Source: CAZOKN01 sp964580525
GTDB lineage: Bacteria; Pseudomonadota; Alphaproteobacteria; Rickettsiales; UBA6187
DNA length: 18,989 bases
NCBI GenBank assembly: GCA_964580525.1
Contig: CAZOKN010000033.1
Span: 1 to 18,989, forward strand
Direction: 5' to 3'
Shown: in pieces, positions 7,435 to 15,171 of the stretch
Numbering within the stretch: the first letter of the stretch is position 1
How the letters are laid out: the number at the start of each line of letters is the position of its first letter
The notes under the pieces: model-generated
Told to the model about the DNA's origin: nothing
Database searches by the model: none
The model's input: only the letters and a program-made list of their open reading frames with translations
Program-made: the position numbers and the translations under genes

Positions 7435-7995
7435 ATGAGCGATAATATTAATATTCTTGGAATATCTGGTAGCTTAAGAAAAGGCTCTTATAACACTTTA
7501 TCTTTAGTTGCTGCTCAAAAATTAGCACCGAAAAATATCACTATAACTCTTTGCGATATATCGGCAATTCCACTTTATAACGAAGATGTACGCGATAAAG
7601 GAGTTCCTTCTTCTGTTAATGATTTTAGGGATAGCATAAAAAAAGCTGACGCAATTATAATCGCCACACCTGAATATAATTATTCTATTCCTGGTGTTTT
7701 AAAAAATGCTATAGATTGGGCTTCACGTCCGCCTGAGCAGCCTTTTGAAGCTAAGCCTATTGGCATAATTGGAGCAAGCATGGGTATGCTTGGAACTGCC
7801 AGAGCTCAATATCACTTGCGTCAGTGTTTTGTTTTTATGAACGCCTATATTATGAACAAACCTGAGGTTATGATAGGCGGTGCGCATACTAAATTCGATC
7901 AAGATGGCAATCTAACAGACGATAAAACGCAGGAAGTAATTAAGAAGTTTCTTGAAGAACTAGTTTCGTGGACAAAGAAATTTGGCAGCAAATAA
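7435..7995 (+). CDS. NADPH-dependent FMN reductase (quinone/chromate reductase type)
   Basis: A 186-residue flavodoxin-like protein. The FMN phosphate loop is GSLRKGSYN (12-20), and TPEYNYSIPGVLKNAIDW (78-95) plus GASMGMLGTARAQ (113-125) are the hallmark FMN-contacting segments of the ChrR/YieF-type FMN_red family. It probably reduces quinones, azo compounds or metals with NAD(P)H in the cytoplasm; the physiological substrate cannot be read from sequence. AAGGA lies before the ATG, 18 bases after the endolysin stop, so it may be read from the lysis promoter, although a functional link is not evident. Its stop is 4 bases from the convergent tag stop. Confidence 0.92.
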   Translation: MSDNINILGISGSLRKGSYNTLSLVAAQKLAPKNITITLCDISAIPLYNEDVRDKGVPSSVNDFRDSIKKADAIIIATPEYNYSIPGVLKNAIDWASRPPEQPFEAKPIGIIGASMGMLGTARAQYHLRQCFVFMNAYIMNKPEVMIGGAHTKFDQDGNLTDDKTQEVIKKFLEELVSWTKKFGSK

Positions 7996-7999
7996 AGCT

Positions 8000-8557
8000 C
8001 TACGCCCGTTTAAAGCAATCTGCTATGTGGTCGTTTATCAGTCCTGTCGCCTGCATATGTGCATAGATGATTGTTGAACCAACAAAACTCATGCCACGTT
8101 TTTTTAAGTCTTTAGATAATGCATCTGATTCTTTTGATGTTGTGGGAATATCTTTGAGTGTTTTTGGATGATTTGTTATTGGCTTGCCACCAACAAATCG
8201 CCAAACATAATTATCAAATGAGCCGAATTCTTTTTGTATAGCAAGAAAAGCAATTGCATTTTTACGGGCAGCAAAAATCTTCAGACGATTACGTATAATT
8301 TCGGAATTATTGAGCAAAGCTTCAAGTTCGCTATCTGTCATGGCGGCAACAGCTTTGGCATCGAAGTTCTTGAATGCCTTGCGATAGCCATCACGACGTT
8401 TGAGTATTGTTTCCCAGCTTAATCCAGCTTGCGCACCTTCCAAAATCAGAAATTCGAAATGTTTCTGATCGTCATGCACAGGCACTCCCCACTCAGTATC
8501 ATGATACTGTTCGTAGAAAGGTTTTCCTGTTCCAACCCAACCGCAGCGCTTTTTCAT
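8000..8557 (-). CDS. tag: DNA-3-methyladenine glycosylase I
   Basis: A 185-residue base-excision repair enzyme that removes 3-methyladenine. The N-terminus KKRCGWVG and the block YHDTEWGVP followed by LEGAQAGLSW are diagnostic; E40 and W48 correspond to the base-recognition residues of E. coli TAG. The zinc ligands Cys5, His19, His177 and Cys181 (NDHIADC) are all in place. I start it at the ATG at 8557 because this gives the family N-terminus and a 4-base ATGA overlap with the stop of the MFS gene; an earlier ATG at 8578 would add seven unrelated residues. Confidence 0.95.
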   Translation of the reverse strand: MKKRCGWVGTGKPFYEQYHDTEWGVPVHDDQKHFEFLILEGAQAGLSWETILKRRDGYRKAFKNFDAKAVAAMTDSELEALLNNSEIIRNRLKIFAARKNAIAFLAIQKEFGSFDNYVWRFVGGKPITNHPKTLKDIPTTSKESDALSKDLKKRGMSFVGSTIIYAHMQATGLINDHIADCFKRA

Positions 8558-9753
8558 ACTTGTTTCTCGTGCCAACATTTTTCTGTGTACATCAATATAT
8601 ATGCCAAGCTGCCGAGAACAATAAATCCTAAGGCAATTGGAATCAAAGTATTATTATACATTTGGCCTATGAAGGTGCCAAGTGCTAGAGAAAGCATTGA
8701 GGAAACCGAGCCTATAATTGCAGACGCCATTCCAGCTACTTCGCCCATAGGCTCCATAGCAATTGCATTTATATTGCCAAACATCAAACCAAACGAGAAA
8801 AATAAAACTGCAGCATAAACCACAAACATTGGCAGAGTAACGTTTTCTAAAACAAAATGCAGTCCGAGAAATAATAATGACGATATAACAATTGCCGCCA
8901 TAGCATGTGTGCATATATAGCGCATGCCAACCTTACCAACTATTTTTGAGTTCAGTAACGATGCAAATCCTAGCACTAAAGCCAAGCCACCAAAGTAAAA
9001 TGCAAATGCTTCGCCCACGCCAAAATGATCTTGGAAAATTTGCTGTGAAGCACCGAGATAGCCTATAAATCCACCAAAGCACAATCCCATGCAAACCATG
9101 TATGTGGTTGTTGTGCGATTGCGTAGTATTATTCCTAGGCCATGCGCAAATGCGCTCCATTTATGAGGAATACGCTTTGCAGCTGGCAATGTTTCTTCCA
9201 ATCTAAACATAATCCACAAACCAATAACGATCGAATATACGATATATAGCAAAAATATTGCACGCCAGTTGGCTACGTGCAAAACTGCCTGACCAAGGCT
9301 TGGAGCAATTGCCGGCACTAATATAAATACCATCATTACAAGCGACATCACGCTGGCCATATCGCGGCCACTGAATTTATCACGCACTACAGAAACTGCA
9401 GTTACATAAGGTGCGGCAACGCCCAATCCCTGCACAACGCGACCTGCTAGCAAAAGGTTGAAGCTATCTGCTAAATAACAAATAACGCTGCCAACTAAAT
9501 ATAGAGCAATGCCAGTATATAAAACGGGTTTACGACCCATAGCGTCCGACATAGGGCCGGCAATTAACTGACCAACAGCCATACCACCAAAAATACAGCC
9601 GATTAGCAGCTGCACTTGATTAGGGTTAGTCACTGTAAAATCTTTGCCAATAATTCCAAGAGCGGGCAACAAAGCATCAATGGAAATAGCAACTACGGAA
9701 ATAAGCGATGCTATCAAAATGGTAAATTCGCGCGTAGCAGTGTTTTGGGTCAT
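8554..9753 (-). CDS. Bcr/CflA-family multidrug efflux MFS transporter
   Basis: A 399-residue inner-membrane protein with about twelve hydrophobic segments. Near the N-terminus, AISIDALLPALG (22-33) is the Bcr/CflA TM1 motif, GPMSDAMGRKPVL (66-78) is MFS motif A, RVVQGLG (105-111) lies in TM4 and VPAIAPSLGQ (146-155) is the antiporter motif C. It probably exports drugs or amino-acid derivatives in exchange for protons; the substrate is unknown. GGAAT precedes the ATG. The gene overlaps tag by four bases and follows the dioxygenase gene by 48 bases. Confidence 0.92.
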   Translation of the reverse strand: MTQNTATREFTILIASLISVVAISIDALLPALGIIGKDFTVTNPNQVQLLIGCIFGGMAVGQLIAGPMSDAMGRKPVLYTGIALYLVGSVICYLADSFNLLLAGRVVQGLGVAAPYVTAVSVVRDKFSGRDMASVMSLVMMVFILVPAIAPSLGQAVLHVANWRAIFLLYIVYSIVIGLWIMFRLEETLPAAKRIPHKWSAFAHGLGIILRNRTTTTYMVCMGLCFGGFIGYLGASQQIFQDHFGVGEAFAFYFGGLALVLGFASLLNSKIVGKVGMRYICTHAMAAIVISSLLFLGLHFVLENVTLPMFVVYAAVLFFSFGLMFGNINAIAMEPMGEVAGMASAIIGSVSSMLSLALGTFIGQMYNNTLIPIALGFIVLGSLAYILMYTEKCWHEKQV

Positions 9754-9801
9754 TGTTATTCCAATTTATTAATTTGAGCAATTATTATACAGGAGCTGAT
9801 G

Positions 9802-10578
9802 TTACTTGCCAATAACAACAGAAGTCATTGATATAGAAGTCATCACCTTATCATTTATGAAAGATATTTTTTCTTCTGAATTTTGCAGTGCTATTGCATA
9901 TAGCAAAGGCAGATAATGTTCATCTGTTGGAATTGCAAGTGCAGCATCTTGCCCCAGAGATTTATAATTAATTATTTCATCATGCTTGCCGGTAATTATC
10001 AGTTCTTTGATTTTTTCATTAAACCGCAAAGACCAGTCATAAGGTTCCTGCGCGTGGAAATTAAACATGCGTAAATTATGCACAATATCGCCGCTAGCAA
10101 TAATCAAAACGCCTTCTTCGCGCAAGGGGGCGAGTTGTTTGGCAAGGTTATAATGAAAATCCGGCTTCTTTGTTCTGTCTAAACTTAGCTGCACAACCGG
10201 GATATTAGCTTCCGGATACATTGGCAATAAAACACTCCATACTCCATGATCAAGACCGCGGGTTTTATCCAAATGCACAGGTGCTATGGTTACTATGTCA
10301 CAAATTCTTTTAGCAAGTGCAGGGTTACCAGGAGCATCATATTTTGCAGCAAAAAGTTTTTCCGGAAAGCCATAAAAATCATAGATGGTTTCGGGATTTT
10401 CAGAAGCTGTGACAAAAACTCCTTCTGTTTCCCAATGTGCGGAAATACACAATATCGCGCGCGGAGCTGGCAATGTTTTTGCCAAATTTTTCCAGCCATC
10501 GCTAAATTCATTATTTTCAATAGCGTTCATTGGTGAGCCATGCCCAAGAAATATGACTGGCATTTTTGTGTTTTGCAT
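9802..10578 (-). CDS. ygiD: DODA/LigB-type extradiol ring-cleavage dioxygenase (YgiD-like)
   Basis: A 258-residue cytoplasmic enzyme of the class III extradiol family, of which E. coli YgiD (4,5-DOPA dioxygenase) is the model. FLGHGSPMNAI (10-20) and ISAHWET (45-51) contain metal ligands H13 and H48; GLDHGVWSVL (108-117) has H111, ASGDIVHNLR (161-170) has H167, and PTDEHYLPLLYA (217-228) has the third metal ligand H221. It would open a catechol ring; the real substrate is unknown. The start is 2 bases after the stop of the peroxidase gene, so the two are probably one transcript. Met6 is an alternative start. Confidence 0.92.
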   Translation of the reverse strand: MQNTKMPVIFLGHGSPMNAIENNEFSDGWKNLAKTLPAPRAILCISAHWETEGVFVTASENPETIYDFYGFPEKLFAAKYDAPGNPALAKRICDIVTIAPVHLDKTRGLDHGVWSVLLPMYPEANIPVVQLSLDRTKKPDFHYNLAKQLAPLREEGVLIIASGDIVHNLRMFNFHAQEPYDWSLRFNEKIKELIITGKHDEIINYKSLGQDAALAIPTDEHYLPLLYAIALQNSEEKISFINDKVMTSISMTSVVIGK

Positions 10579-10580
10579 AA

Positions 10581-11150
10581 TTATTCTGCCAGCAATTTCT
10601 CAACAGCACCAAGAATATTTACAGAATCTGGCGCAGTTGTTGAGTTAAAATAATCAACCAGTTTGCCATTTTTATCGATGAGATATTTATGGAAATTCCA
10701 TTTTGGCGCAGTGCCAAAACCTAAGGTTTTGTGTGCCCATTTATAAAACGGATGTGCATCATCACCAGACACTATCTGCTTTGACGACATGGGGAAAGTC
10801 ACGCCATAATTTAATTTGCAAAAGCTAACAATTTCCTCGGCGCTGCCAGGTTCTTGCTTGCCAAAATCATTGCTTGGCACACCAATTATAACCAATCCAC
10901 GATCTTTATATTTATCATATAGTGTCTGCAAGCCTTCATATTGTTTGGTGAAGCCGCATTTGGAAGCAGTGTTGACGATTAGCAAAACTTTGCCTTTATA
11001 TTGCGCCAACGGCAAAGCTTCACCACTGCTAAGTGTTGTGAATGAATAATCATAGGCACTGCCAATTTGCTCAGCATGCGTGTTTTGGGAAGACAGCATA
11101 AACATCACTAATGAAATTATTAAACCGAATATAAATTTTATGAAAGCCAT
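10581..11150 (-). CDS. Glutathione peroxidase family protein, probably exported
   Basis: A 189-residue thiol peroxidase. Catalytic residues are present: Cys65 in NTASKCGFTKQYEGL, Gln99 in PSNDFGKQEPG, and Trp151-Asn152 in KWNFHKYLID. Unlike many bacterial members, it begins with a signal-like segment (MAFIKFIFGLIISLVMFML, then SSQNTHA before EQ), which suggests export to the periplasm or membrane attachment. It would reduce peroxides, probably with thioredoxin or glutathione. I chose the ATG at 11150; an open frame extends to an ATG at 11186, but the extra twelve residues precede a complete signal peptide. A 14-base palindrome (11206-11219) lies upstream. Confidence 0.92.
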   Translation of the reverse strand: MAFIKFIFGLIISLVMFMLSSQNTHAEQIGSAYDYSFTTLSSGEALPLAQYKGKVLLIVNTASKCGFTKQYEGLQTLYDKYKDRGLVIIGVPSNDFGKQEPGSAEEIVSFCKLNYGVTFPMSSKQIVSGDDAHPFYKWAHKTLGFGTAPKWNFHKYLIDKNGKLVDYFNSTTAPDSVNILGAVEKLLAE

Positions 11151-11227
11151 AGGTTTTTCATTTTTGTTTGAGTGCGAGCATAGCATATATGTTTGGTTTG
11201 TTAAATTAAAAGCTTTTAAATGTTTGT

Positions 11228-11256
11228 TTGATTTTATCAGGTGTTAATAGTAGATA
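11228..11256 (+). promoter_or_regulatory. Possible promoter of the small membrane protein gene
   Basis: TTGATT (11228-11233), a 17-bp spacer and TAGATA (11251-11256) form a moderate sigma-70-like match about 30 bases before the ATG at 11288. Both hexamers deviate from consensus, so support is modest. Confidence 0.35.
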
Positions 11257-11287
11257 GATGCAGAAAATCAGCCATTTAGAGGGATAT

Positions 11288-11461
11288 ATGAAAAAAGGCA
11301 AAATAGTTTTCACCGGGCATTTTATGGAATATTTTATAATGATGTTGGGATTGATGGTTTTAACTGCCATAACTTGCGGCATAGCTCTGCCATATTTGTT
11401 TTATTGGAGCCATAAATATTTCTTCACCCATATGGAAGTGCATATTCAAGATAACGCCTAG
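11288..11461 (+). CDS. Small inner-membrane protein (DUF6693-like)
   Basis: A 57-residue protein with one long hydrophobic stretch, possibly two short helices (EYFIMMLGLMVLTAITCGIA, then LPYLFYWSHKYF), flanked by charged ends. The pattern G.(F/W)(M/W)EYF followed by TCGIALPYLFYW.HK(Y/W)F recalls the small DUF6693/DUF898-like membrane proteins; the function is unknown. I start it at the ATG at 11288, preceded by a GAGGG ribosome site (11279-11283), rather than the ATG at 11258, which lacks one. It ends 3 bases before the convergent GIY-YIG gene. Confidence 0.7.
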   Translation: MKKGKIVFTGHFMEYFIMMLGLMVLTAITCGIALPYLFYWSHKYFFTHMEVHIQDNA

Positions 11462-11464
11462 GCT

Positions 11465-11737
11465 TTATTGACTGGCTATTTTTAATTTAGCCGCCCTATC
11501 TAAAGATTTTATGTGATATTCACGTTGCGCCGCCGTGCTTTTTGATGGGTGTATTTCGGTATATATAACCTTCAGCGGCGCGCGGCCACGGGTATATTTT
11601 GCACCCTTTCCGTCTGTATGTTCCTGCAATCGCCTTTCCATGTTGGTGGTTATGCCGGTATATAGGCTGCCATCTCCGCATTGCAGGATATAAACTGTCC
11701 ATGGATTGTCTTGTGGGGTGATATTTGTTTGATTCAT
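11465..11737 (-). CDS. GIY-YIG domain protein (YhbQ/UPF0213 type)
   Basis: A 90-residue single-domain protein. The GIY-YIG core is VYILQCGDGSLYTGIT (residues 15-30), followed by the catalytic-type Arg and His in ERRLQEHTDGKGAKYTRGR (34-52), with P-L-K-V-I-Y-T-E and the late basic helix KSLDRAAKLK. The length fits the stand-alone UPF0213 group; the cellular role of these small putative nucleases is not well defined. A TATAAG-like -10 lies only about 10 bases before the ATG, so the transcript may be nearly leaderless. Confidence 0.9.
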   Translation of the reverse strand: MNQTNITPQDNPWTVYILQCGDGSLYTGITTNMERRLQEHTDGKGAKYTRGRAPLKVIYTEIHPSKSTAAQREYHIKSLDRAAKLKIASQ

Positions 11738-11946
11738 GAATTATATCTTATACCAAGTCTCTTCCTCTAGCCACAATTAAACCCAATAAAATAAGATGGT
11801 CATTTGCAGATCACTAAACCTGAAATAGTCAATATTCCTGCTAATTTGGAAAAATGGTAGGTGGTTTTTCTTGTTATAAATAGTTAATATTTTAATAAAA
11901 TTTTAATAAAAGCAATAATTTTCAGCAAGTTAATAGCAGTTTTTCG

Positions 11947-11976
11947 TTGACGCGAGGGCGGTTTTCGTGGTACAAC
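11947..11976 (+). promoter_or_regulatory. Probable promoter of the 234-aa unknown gene
   Basis: TTGACG (11947-11952), an 18-bp spacer and TACAAC (11971-11976), with TGG just before the -10 giving an extended -10. The start would be near 11983. The leader contains ATTGTAACA (11995-12003), a motif also present upstream of the convergent neighbour. Confidence 0.5.
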
Positions 11977-12024
11977 CATTGCACATGGAATGATATTGTA
12001 ACACTAAATCAGAGGAAGAGTGAT

Positions 12025-12729
12025 ATGGGTAAAGATGTGTGGGTAGAAGCAGGGAAATCTTTAAAAAAACTAACTGATGCTAAAAAAGATAAAGAGATAG
12101 TAAAAGCCATTAAAAAATTGGCTGAACAAGCTGAAGTTCTTGACCCTAGGGGTGATAAAGCACACATGGAACAACTTGCTAAAATTTATTCAGTTTTAGC
12201 TGCAAAAAGTGAAAATATTGGCAAATCAGGTGATGCTGCAAAATATAACCAGAGAGCTGCTGAATATAAGCCACAAGATATTCAAAAATCAGCTTCAAAA
12301 GGCAAACCTATAAACCATTCTTCTGGTAGTGCTTCTGATAGCCCTAATGGTTACAGTTCTAGCCCATCTTCTGATACAGAAAATAAAATTAAGTTACCAA
12401 CAGCAGGTTCTGGTAATGAATTAGTTAAAGGAAAGTTCGTTGCACAAGTTGAAAAGGAACAGTCTTTAAAGCAAGTAACTACTCCTGCCAATGATGATGC
12501 CGCGGCAGCTAGAAAAGCAGCTGCAAGAGCTCGTTTGCAGAAAGGCGTAGGAGAATTGACGGCACTTACTGCAGAAAGAGAACAGCATGCTGCTAATGCG
12601 AAGCGTCATGGTGAGGAAGCAGATAGAAAGTTTGCTCTTGGTATGAAAGTGCTAGGAGAGGAATTAGAACACGCCAAAAAGCTTAAGGAAAAGGACTACA
12701 AAAAAGCTGGTATCGGCGGATTGGTGTAG
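12025..12729 (+). CDS. Unknown helical protein with Ser-rich linker
   Basis: I do not recognise this 234-residue protein. Residues 1-90 are Lys/Glu/Ala-rich and predicted helical, with a TPR-like run (MEQLAKIYSVLAAKSENIGK, then SGDAAKYNQRAAEY). Residues 95-135 are low-complexity and Ser-rich (SSGSASDSPNGYSSSPSSD), and residues 160-230 are a second helical part (AAAARKAAARARLQKG, then EREQHAANAKRHGEEADRKF). It has no signal peptide or membrane segment. The start is set by a GAGGAAGAG ribosome site (12012-12020) before the ATG at 12025; the open frame runs back to a TTG at 11947, which is instead part of the promoter. A strong terminator follows. Its composition resembles the convergent neighbour. 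Confidence 0.8.
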   Translation: MGKDVWVEAGKSLKKLTDAKKDKEIVKAIKKLAEQAEVLDPRGDKAHMEQLAKIYSVLAAKSENIGKSGDAAKYNQRAAEYKPQDIQKSASKGKPINHSSGSASDSPNGYSSSPSSDTENKIKLPTAGSGNELVKGKFVAQVEKEQSLKQVTTPANDDAAAARKAAARARLQKGVGELTALTAEREQHAANAKRHGEEADRKFALGMKVLGEELEHAKKLKEKDYKKAGIGGLV

Positions 12730-12749
12730 TCAGTTATATAATATCTTTT

Positions 12750-12776
12750 AGCCCCGTTTTTTACGGGGCTTTTTTT
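12750..12776 (+). terminator. Rho-independent terminator
   Basis: AGCCCCGT (12750-12757) and ACGGGGCT (12763-12770) pair perfectly (8 bp, 5-base loop) and are followed by an unbroken T run to 12776. It ends the 234-aa gene. In the opposite direction the stem is followed by A-rich sequence, so it serves the plus strand only. Confidence 0.95.
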
Positions 12777-12780
12777 ATCC

Positions 12781-14247
12781 TTATCTGTCCCTAGAAGTTG
12801 GTTTATTGTTGGCAGGCTTCAAGGCCTTATCTTTTTCCTGTTCTTTTTCTGTAAAAGATTTTTTTGTCTTATCATCGCTGCGATGGGCCGCATTTTGTAA
12901 AGTTTTAGCTGCTTCTTTGCCTTCTTTAGCTTTAATATTGTTTATTTCTGAAGCCGGTTCCCTCTTCGTAACTTTGCCGCTTTCTTTTTCTTCTTGGTTA
13001 GAAGGTTTTTCCTTCGCAACATCCTTTTGAACGGTTTTCGATTTATCATTCTCTTTAGGAAAAAGATTTTCCAGCTCGGTTTTGTAATTTTTAACTAAAT
13101 CATCAAATTCTTCTGGTTTTTCTTTTTCCAGCTTGTTAAGTTTTTCTATATATTTTTTGACATCGCCATCAAAAGGCATATCCAATAAATCACCTAAATC
13201 TTGACAAATTTCTTTTGCCTTAACATTTTCCTTCTGTGCCTTAACATTTTCCTTTTGCATTTCTAAAATTTTGTCAGTTTCACTTTTCTTAGCTTCTGCG
13301 AATATTTCTGCTGAAGAGCTACCACTCTTGGCTTGCATTGCTTCTTGTTTCTTATCAATAGCTGCATGCACTTCTTTTGCAGTAAGATTAAGATTTCTAT
13401 CGTAAAACTCAGGCATTACAGTTTTATCTAGCTTCTTAGTCTCAGCTAGTTGTTTTTCAGCTACCTTTGTTTTGTTCTCAAATTCTTCGAATTTTTTGCC
13501 GTCTTCATAAAGAGCATTAATGTGCTTATCTTGCATGATAGGATGCTTTTCATGATGCATCTTTTTCAAATGATCTATCAAATGTTTCGGGCTATGAAGA
13601 TGATGTGGTTCAAAATGCGGATGCAAACTTGCTCTTTCCAGCATTGATTCACCCAATTCTTCGCACGATTTTTTCATTTTCTTGTGAATAGCGCCAAATA
13701 TGGCCATATTGGCTTTGTTAGAAACAGCTAAATCTTTCAATTCATTGTCGTTAAGGCCTTTTAACTTTTTCTTCAATTCATCTTCAGGTAAATCCTTATA
13801 TTCAGCATGCTCATTTTCTTGCGTCATAAAGTCTAAGATGCTGTTTGCAGCGCTGAAATTGTTCTTGGCACTCTCACCCTTCTTCTCAGCCGTTTCGCGT
13901 TGCTTATTAACCTGATTTGTGGCGGGGGCGGATGCTCCATCTTGTGCAACGGTGCTTCTAATTTGTTGTTGCAATTGCACGCTATTATAAAGACTGCCAG
14001 CTTCCGAAATTGCTTTATCTATCTGGTTCATAACAGCAGGGTCTATGCCCGGCAAGCTCCTTGCCTCGGCCTTGTAGCTATCCAGGCTGGCCTTATAACT
14101 GATTATTTCTGAAGCGGAAAGATTTAGATAGTTATTAAAAGCGGCGTTGATTCTTTTGACATTAAGCAAGATATTGTCAGCTTTTTCTTTAGCGCTGGCA
14201 TCTGCGTTTATTTTTACAAGACTAAAATCTTTTTTATCTTCTGGCAT
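12781..14247 (-). CDS. Large unknown coiled-coil protein with histidine-rich segment
   Basis: I do not recognise this 488-residue protein. It is very rich in Lys and Glu, without signal peptide or membrane segments, and is mostly helical. Residues 209-242 hold eleven histidines (LHPHFEPHHLHSPKHLIDHL and following), a possible metal-binding patch. A short tandem repeat lies in KENVKAQKENVKAK (332-345), and the C-terminal 90 residues are highly charged and probably disordered. The ATG at 14247 has an AAAAGG ribosome site; the frame extends six codons further to a TTG at 14265. The stop lies 5 bases beyond the T run of the neighbour's terminator. A secreted or structural role is possible but unproven. 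Confidence 0.8.
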   Translation of the reverse strand: MPEDKKDFSLVKINADASAKEKADNILLNVKRINAAFNNYLNLSASEIISYKASLDSYKAEARSLPGIDPAVMNQIDKAISEAGSLYNSVQLQQQIRSTVAQDGASAPATNQVNKQRETAEKKGESAKNNFSAANSILDFMTQENEHAEYKDLPEDELKKKLKGLNDNELKDLAVSNKANMAIFGAIHKKMKKSCEELGESMLERASLHPHFEPHHLHSPKHLIDHLKKMHHEKHPIMQDKHINALYEDGKKFEEFENKTKVAEKQLAETKKLDKTVMPEFYDRNLNLTAKEVHAAIDKKQEAMQAKSGSSSAEIFAEAKKSETDKILEMQKENVKAQKENVKAKEICQDLGDLLDMPFDGDVKKYIEKLNKLEKEKPEEFDDLVKNYKTELENLFPKENDKSKTVQKDVAKEKPSNQEEKESGKVTKREPASEINNIKAKEGKEAAKTLQNAAHRSDDKTKKSFTEKEQEKDKALKPANNKPTSRDR

Positions 14248-14267
14248 AATATATACCTTTTCCAACC

Positions 14268-14312
14268 TTGTAACATTATTGTACCATGAGGTATATTAAA
14301 TATATGTTACAA
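14268..14312 (-). promoter_or_regulatory. Extended -10 promoter flanked by a 9-bp inverted repeat
   Basis: On the minus strand TGG plus TACAAT (complement of 14278-14286) makes a near-consensus extended -10 with a start near 14271, 24 bases before the ATG at 14247; no good -35 is seen. TTGTAACAT (14268-14276) and ATGTTACAA (14304-14312) are exact reverse complements. One arm sits at the transcription start and the other where a -35 would be, which suits an operator. Confidence 0.5.
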
Positions 14313-14707
14313 TTTAGTGGTATTTTAATTATATTATGAAGATATTAACCAATCATTAATTGCATTGTTACAAATGATAATTTGCCTTTAATAGGAGGCA
14401 CGCGAATCCTCAGAAATGTGGGTTTTTAGCCAATAATTGAGCAATTTTGCACGAAAATAGGGGTTTTATGGGCAAAAATTGGCTTATAAGCCTATAAAAG
14501 CCAAAAACCAGCCATCCGGAAAATTCTCTTAAAGTTCAATGCCTAGTTGCAGAAATTAGGTGTAAGGTGACTTATTTTGTGGGTGATTGGTGGTGGATTT
14601 GGCGATAAATTCAGCTGTGGCTTTATCACTTATCCAATATCCGCCGCCATTATTGCGGCATATAAAACTGTTCTTTACACAATTTTAAAGAACTTTTAGT
14701 AAAGTCT
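14313..14707. other. Non-coding stretch with several inverted repeats
   Basis: No convincing gene lies here. It includes a third TTGTTACAA-like motif (14365-14373), a 12-base perfect palindrome GGCTTATAAGCC (14481-14492) nested in a 7-bp stem (TTGGCTT 14479-14485 with AAGCCAA 14498-14504), and a GCCGC/GCGGC hairpin (14644-14658). On the minus strand a 43-codon open stretch (14556-14687) encodes NNGGGYWISDKATAEFIAKS-like sequence but has no ATG, GTG or TTG start; it may be a gene remnant or chance. Confidence 0.5.
14670..14693 (-). terminator. Possible terminator of the lipoprotein/toxin unit
   Basis: GTTCTTT (14670-14676) and AAAGAAC (14687-14693) form a perfect 7-bp stem with a 10-base loop, 15 bases beyond the last lipoprotein stop. 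On the minus strand the stem is followed by AGTTTTATAT, a short and imperfect T tract, so it is only a moderate candidate. Confidence 0.4.
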
Positions 14708-15151
14708 TTAGAGACAAGTTTTAATTTTATCATCCATAAATTCGGAACTGAATCTCACATGTCCTGTAATGCTTTTTCTGCTATGAATTTCAATATTTGA
14801 TTTATTCTTGCCAACGCCCTTTATAACCATTATCCAAGTCTTTACATTAAAATTACCATTTTTATTATAATCGGTTATATAATAGGTTTCGTTAGGTTCG
14901 TCTAATTTGTAATCATAACCAATGGACGTGCTGTAAGGAATTGGAACTAACGCACCATTTATATAACTATAACCCACTGCATTTCCATTTGTTCGCAAAC
15001 CAAATTTCTTTTTCAGGCACTCGCCAAGTTCAGCATAAGGAACATTAACAGTTTTAGTGTAATAAACAGGTTTACTAAGCAATGTTCTATGCGATGTAGT
15101 ACATGCAGTAAGAAAAAATATAAAAAATAGCGTGATTGATAATGTTTTCAT
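14708..15151 (-). CDS. Unknown lipoprotein, third in the tandem
   Basis: A 147-residue protein with a lipoprotein signal: MKTLSITLFFIFFLTAC, lipidated Cys at residue 17. The mature part is basic and rich in Tyr and Asn, with probable beta structure (NAVGYSYINGALVPIPYSTS, then KTWIMVIKGVGKNKSNIEIH). I see no family match and no similarity to the two paralogous lipoproteins upstream. A TAGGT ribosome site precedes the ATG, and the gene follows the previous stop by 20 bases, so it belongs to the same transcript. An envelope role, perhaps an accessory immunity factor, is a guess from position only. Confidence 0.8.
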   Translation of the reverse strand: MKTLSITLFFIFFLTACTTSHRTLLSKPVYYTKTVNVPYAELGECLKKKFGLRTNGNAVGYSYINGALVPIPYSTSIGYDYKLDEPNETYYITDYNKNGNFNVKTWIMVIKGVGKNKSNIEIHSRKSITGHVRFSSEFMDDKIKTCL

Positions 15152-15171
15152 AAGATACCTAAAAATAAAAT

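Noticed and set aside
14556..14687. 43-codon open stretch on the minus strand with protein-like composition
   Set aside because: It has no ATG, GTG or TTG start and overlaps the possible terminator hairpin; kept only as a note in the non-coding entry.
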